From: Prinia subflava
Lineage: Eukaryota; Chordata; Aves; Passeriformes; Cisticolidae
Assembly (NCBI RefSeq): GCF_021018805.1
Contig: NC_086248.1
Span: forward strand, 52,395,485 to 52,459,484
DNA length: 64,000 nucleotides
Direction: 5' to 3'
Part shown: one piece after another, positions 63,519 through 64,000 of the stretch
Position numbering within the stretch: position 1 is the first letter of the stretch
Layout of the letters: each line of letters starts with the position of its first letter
Program-made: the position numbers and the translations under genes
Notes under the pieces: model-generated
Databases searched by the model: none
Seen by the model: only the letters and a program-made list of their open reading frames with translations
Told to the model about the DNA's origin: nothing

Positions 63519-63552
63519 CCTGAAGGGATTAAGGTTGCTTAATCCCTTCAGG
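63519..63552. repeat. Perfect 15-bp inverted repeat, 4-nt loop
   Basis: CCTGAAGGGATTAAG (63519-63533) is followed after GTTG by its exact reverse complement (63538-63552). Each arm contains GGATTA/TAATCC, the core site of OTX/PITX/Bicoid-type homeodomains, so the hairpin holds two such cores face to face. A long perfect stem with a tetraloop is unusual in intronic DNA. Confidence 0.92.
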
Positions 63553-64000
63553 GTTTCAGGGTTGTCCTTTGGTTACTACATTCCTTCTGCTGTCCAAAAT
63601 CCCAGTATGGTTTATGTATTTTGCACGCCACTGTGTTGTCATAGCTGGCATGTGGGCCACTCAGCAAATGAAGCAGTCCATTTTAGTATCCATCTCTTAT
63701 CCAGCCTGCACAGAATTGGAAAAGAACTGTGAAACCAGTGTGAGCTACTCAGGTAAACAACCACATTGAGTTTACTGCTAGGCTCTAGGATCCTACCTGG
63801 GATCTATTTAGGGACTGGTTCCTTTAAGCATATGAGACATTCCACTGTCAGATTTTATGATGGCAGCCTAGTTTATAAATTGTGGAGTAAAGAATTGTCT
63901 TTATTTGACTGGTTTTAAAGCTGTTGTTCTAAGGAAAAACCCATCCCTACATGTTCTCTGCCTGAACAGTTCCCTGCTCTCCTTGGCCATGGGGTGGGTT

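Larger units (their letters stand above)
15116..64000 (+). other. TPD52L1: TPD52L1 gene locus (5' end to last exon in window; 3' end missing)
   Basis: TPD52L1 (D53) belongs to the tumor protein D52 family: small coiled-coil cytoplasmic proteins that form homo- and heteromers with other D52-family members and are linked to vesicle traffic and cell-cycle progression. Six exons with consensus splice sites join into one frame of 162 codons (167 with the microexon candidate at 56639). The joined product follows the human D53 order as I remember it: MEPQARG start, SEEEKEEL coiled coil, KQNFSKSWHDMQTT, KKTHETLSHAGQKA, YSIRHSISMPAMR, NSPTFKSFEEK. The family's usual length is about 200 residues. The missing part should be the C-terminal segment beginning near TKVGG, and I found no such exon before 64000. 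The ETTVTSLK ending of the last exon favours TPD52L1 over TPD52, which I recall having ENLK there. Introns are about 18.8, 5.0, 10.8, 9.1 and 1.6 kb. Confidence 0.95.
60953..64000 (+). other. TPD52L1: TPD52L1 intron, truncated by the window edge
   Basis: The intron begins GTAAAG and continues past 64000. Its main feature is the 0.9-kb polypyrimidine array (about 61545-62450). It also holds a perfect 15-bp inverted repeat at 63519-63552. I looked for the expected next exon (a KVGGTNPNGG-like segment) and did not see it. Confidence 0.85.

Noticed and set aside
60953..64000. Next TPD52L1 exon (KVGGTNPNGG-like)
   Set aside because: Searched by eye in all + frames and not found, so the exon must lie beyond the window.

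Overview
The window is vertebrate nuclear DNA, almost certainly from a bird and probably a songbird (Passeriformes). The evidence is short exons with consensus GT/AG splice sites in long AT-rich introns, several CR1 LINE 3' fragments with the avian ATTCTATGATTCT-type tail, and a solo LTR that I recognise from memory as a passerine endogenous-retrovirus type. There is no prokaryotic-style gene organisation.

One protein-coding gene can be supported: TPD52L1 (tumor protein D52-like 1, D53), on the + strand. It starts in a CpG island at about 14.74-15.74 kb, with the ATG at 15116. It runs off the right edge, so the last coding exon(s) and the 3' UTR are missing. Coding exons are 15116-15134, 33925-34040, 39055-39203, 50002-50103, 59218-59256 and 60892-60952. 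Together they give 162 codons in one continuous frame when joined at the splice sites. A further 15-nt in-frame microexon candidate lies at 56639-56653. The encoded part covers the acidic N terminus, the D52-family coiled coil, the conserved central segment, a cassette exon carrying a mode-2-like 14-3-3 motif (RHSISMP), and the conserved NSPTFKSFEEK segment.

Layout: 1-14.74 kb is upstream intergenic DNA (or possibly a long 3' UTR of an upstream neighbour), with CR1 pieces and a solo LTR whose interior holds a (TTTTA)27 array. 14.74-15.74 kb is the CpG-island promoter with a GC box and a strong-looking CTCF motif. 15.1-33.9 kb is intron 1, with a well-preserved CR1 at 25.4 kb. 34-50 kb holds exons 2-4, with CR1 copies at 35 and 42 kb. 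50-61 kb is the cassette-exon region. 61-64 kb is the next intron, dominated by a striking uninterrupted (CCCTT)115 tract, which is (AAGGG)n on the other strand, followed by a GC-rich interrupter and a 21-bp higher-order repeat.

The points most worth a second look are the 575-bp pure AAGGG/CCCTT array about 0.7 kb after an exon, the 15-nt microexon next to the 14-3-3 cassette exon, a diverged direct-repeat pair flanking that cassette exon, and three perfect 12-15 bp inverted repeats with very short loops. No new multi-gene system was found. All identifications come from reading the sequence and from memory of these families; no search was run.
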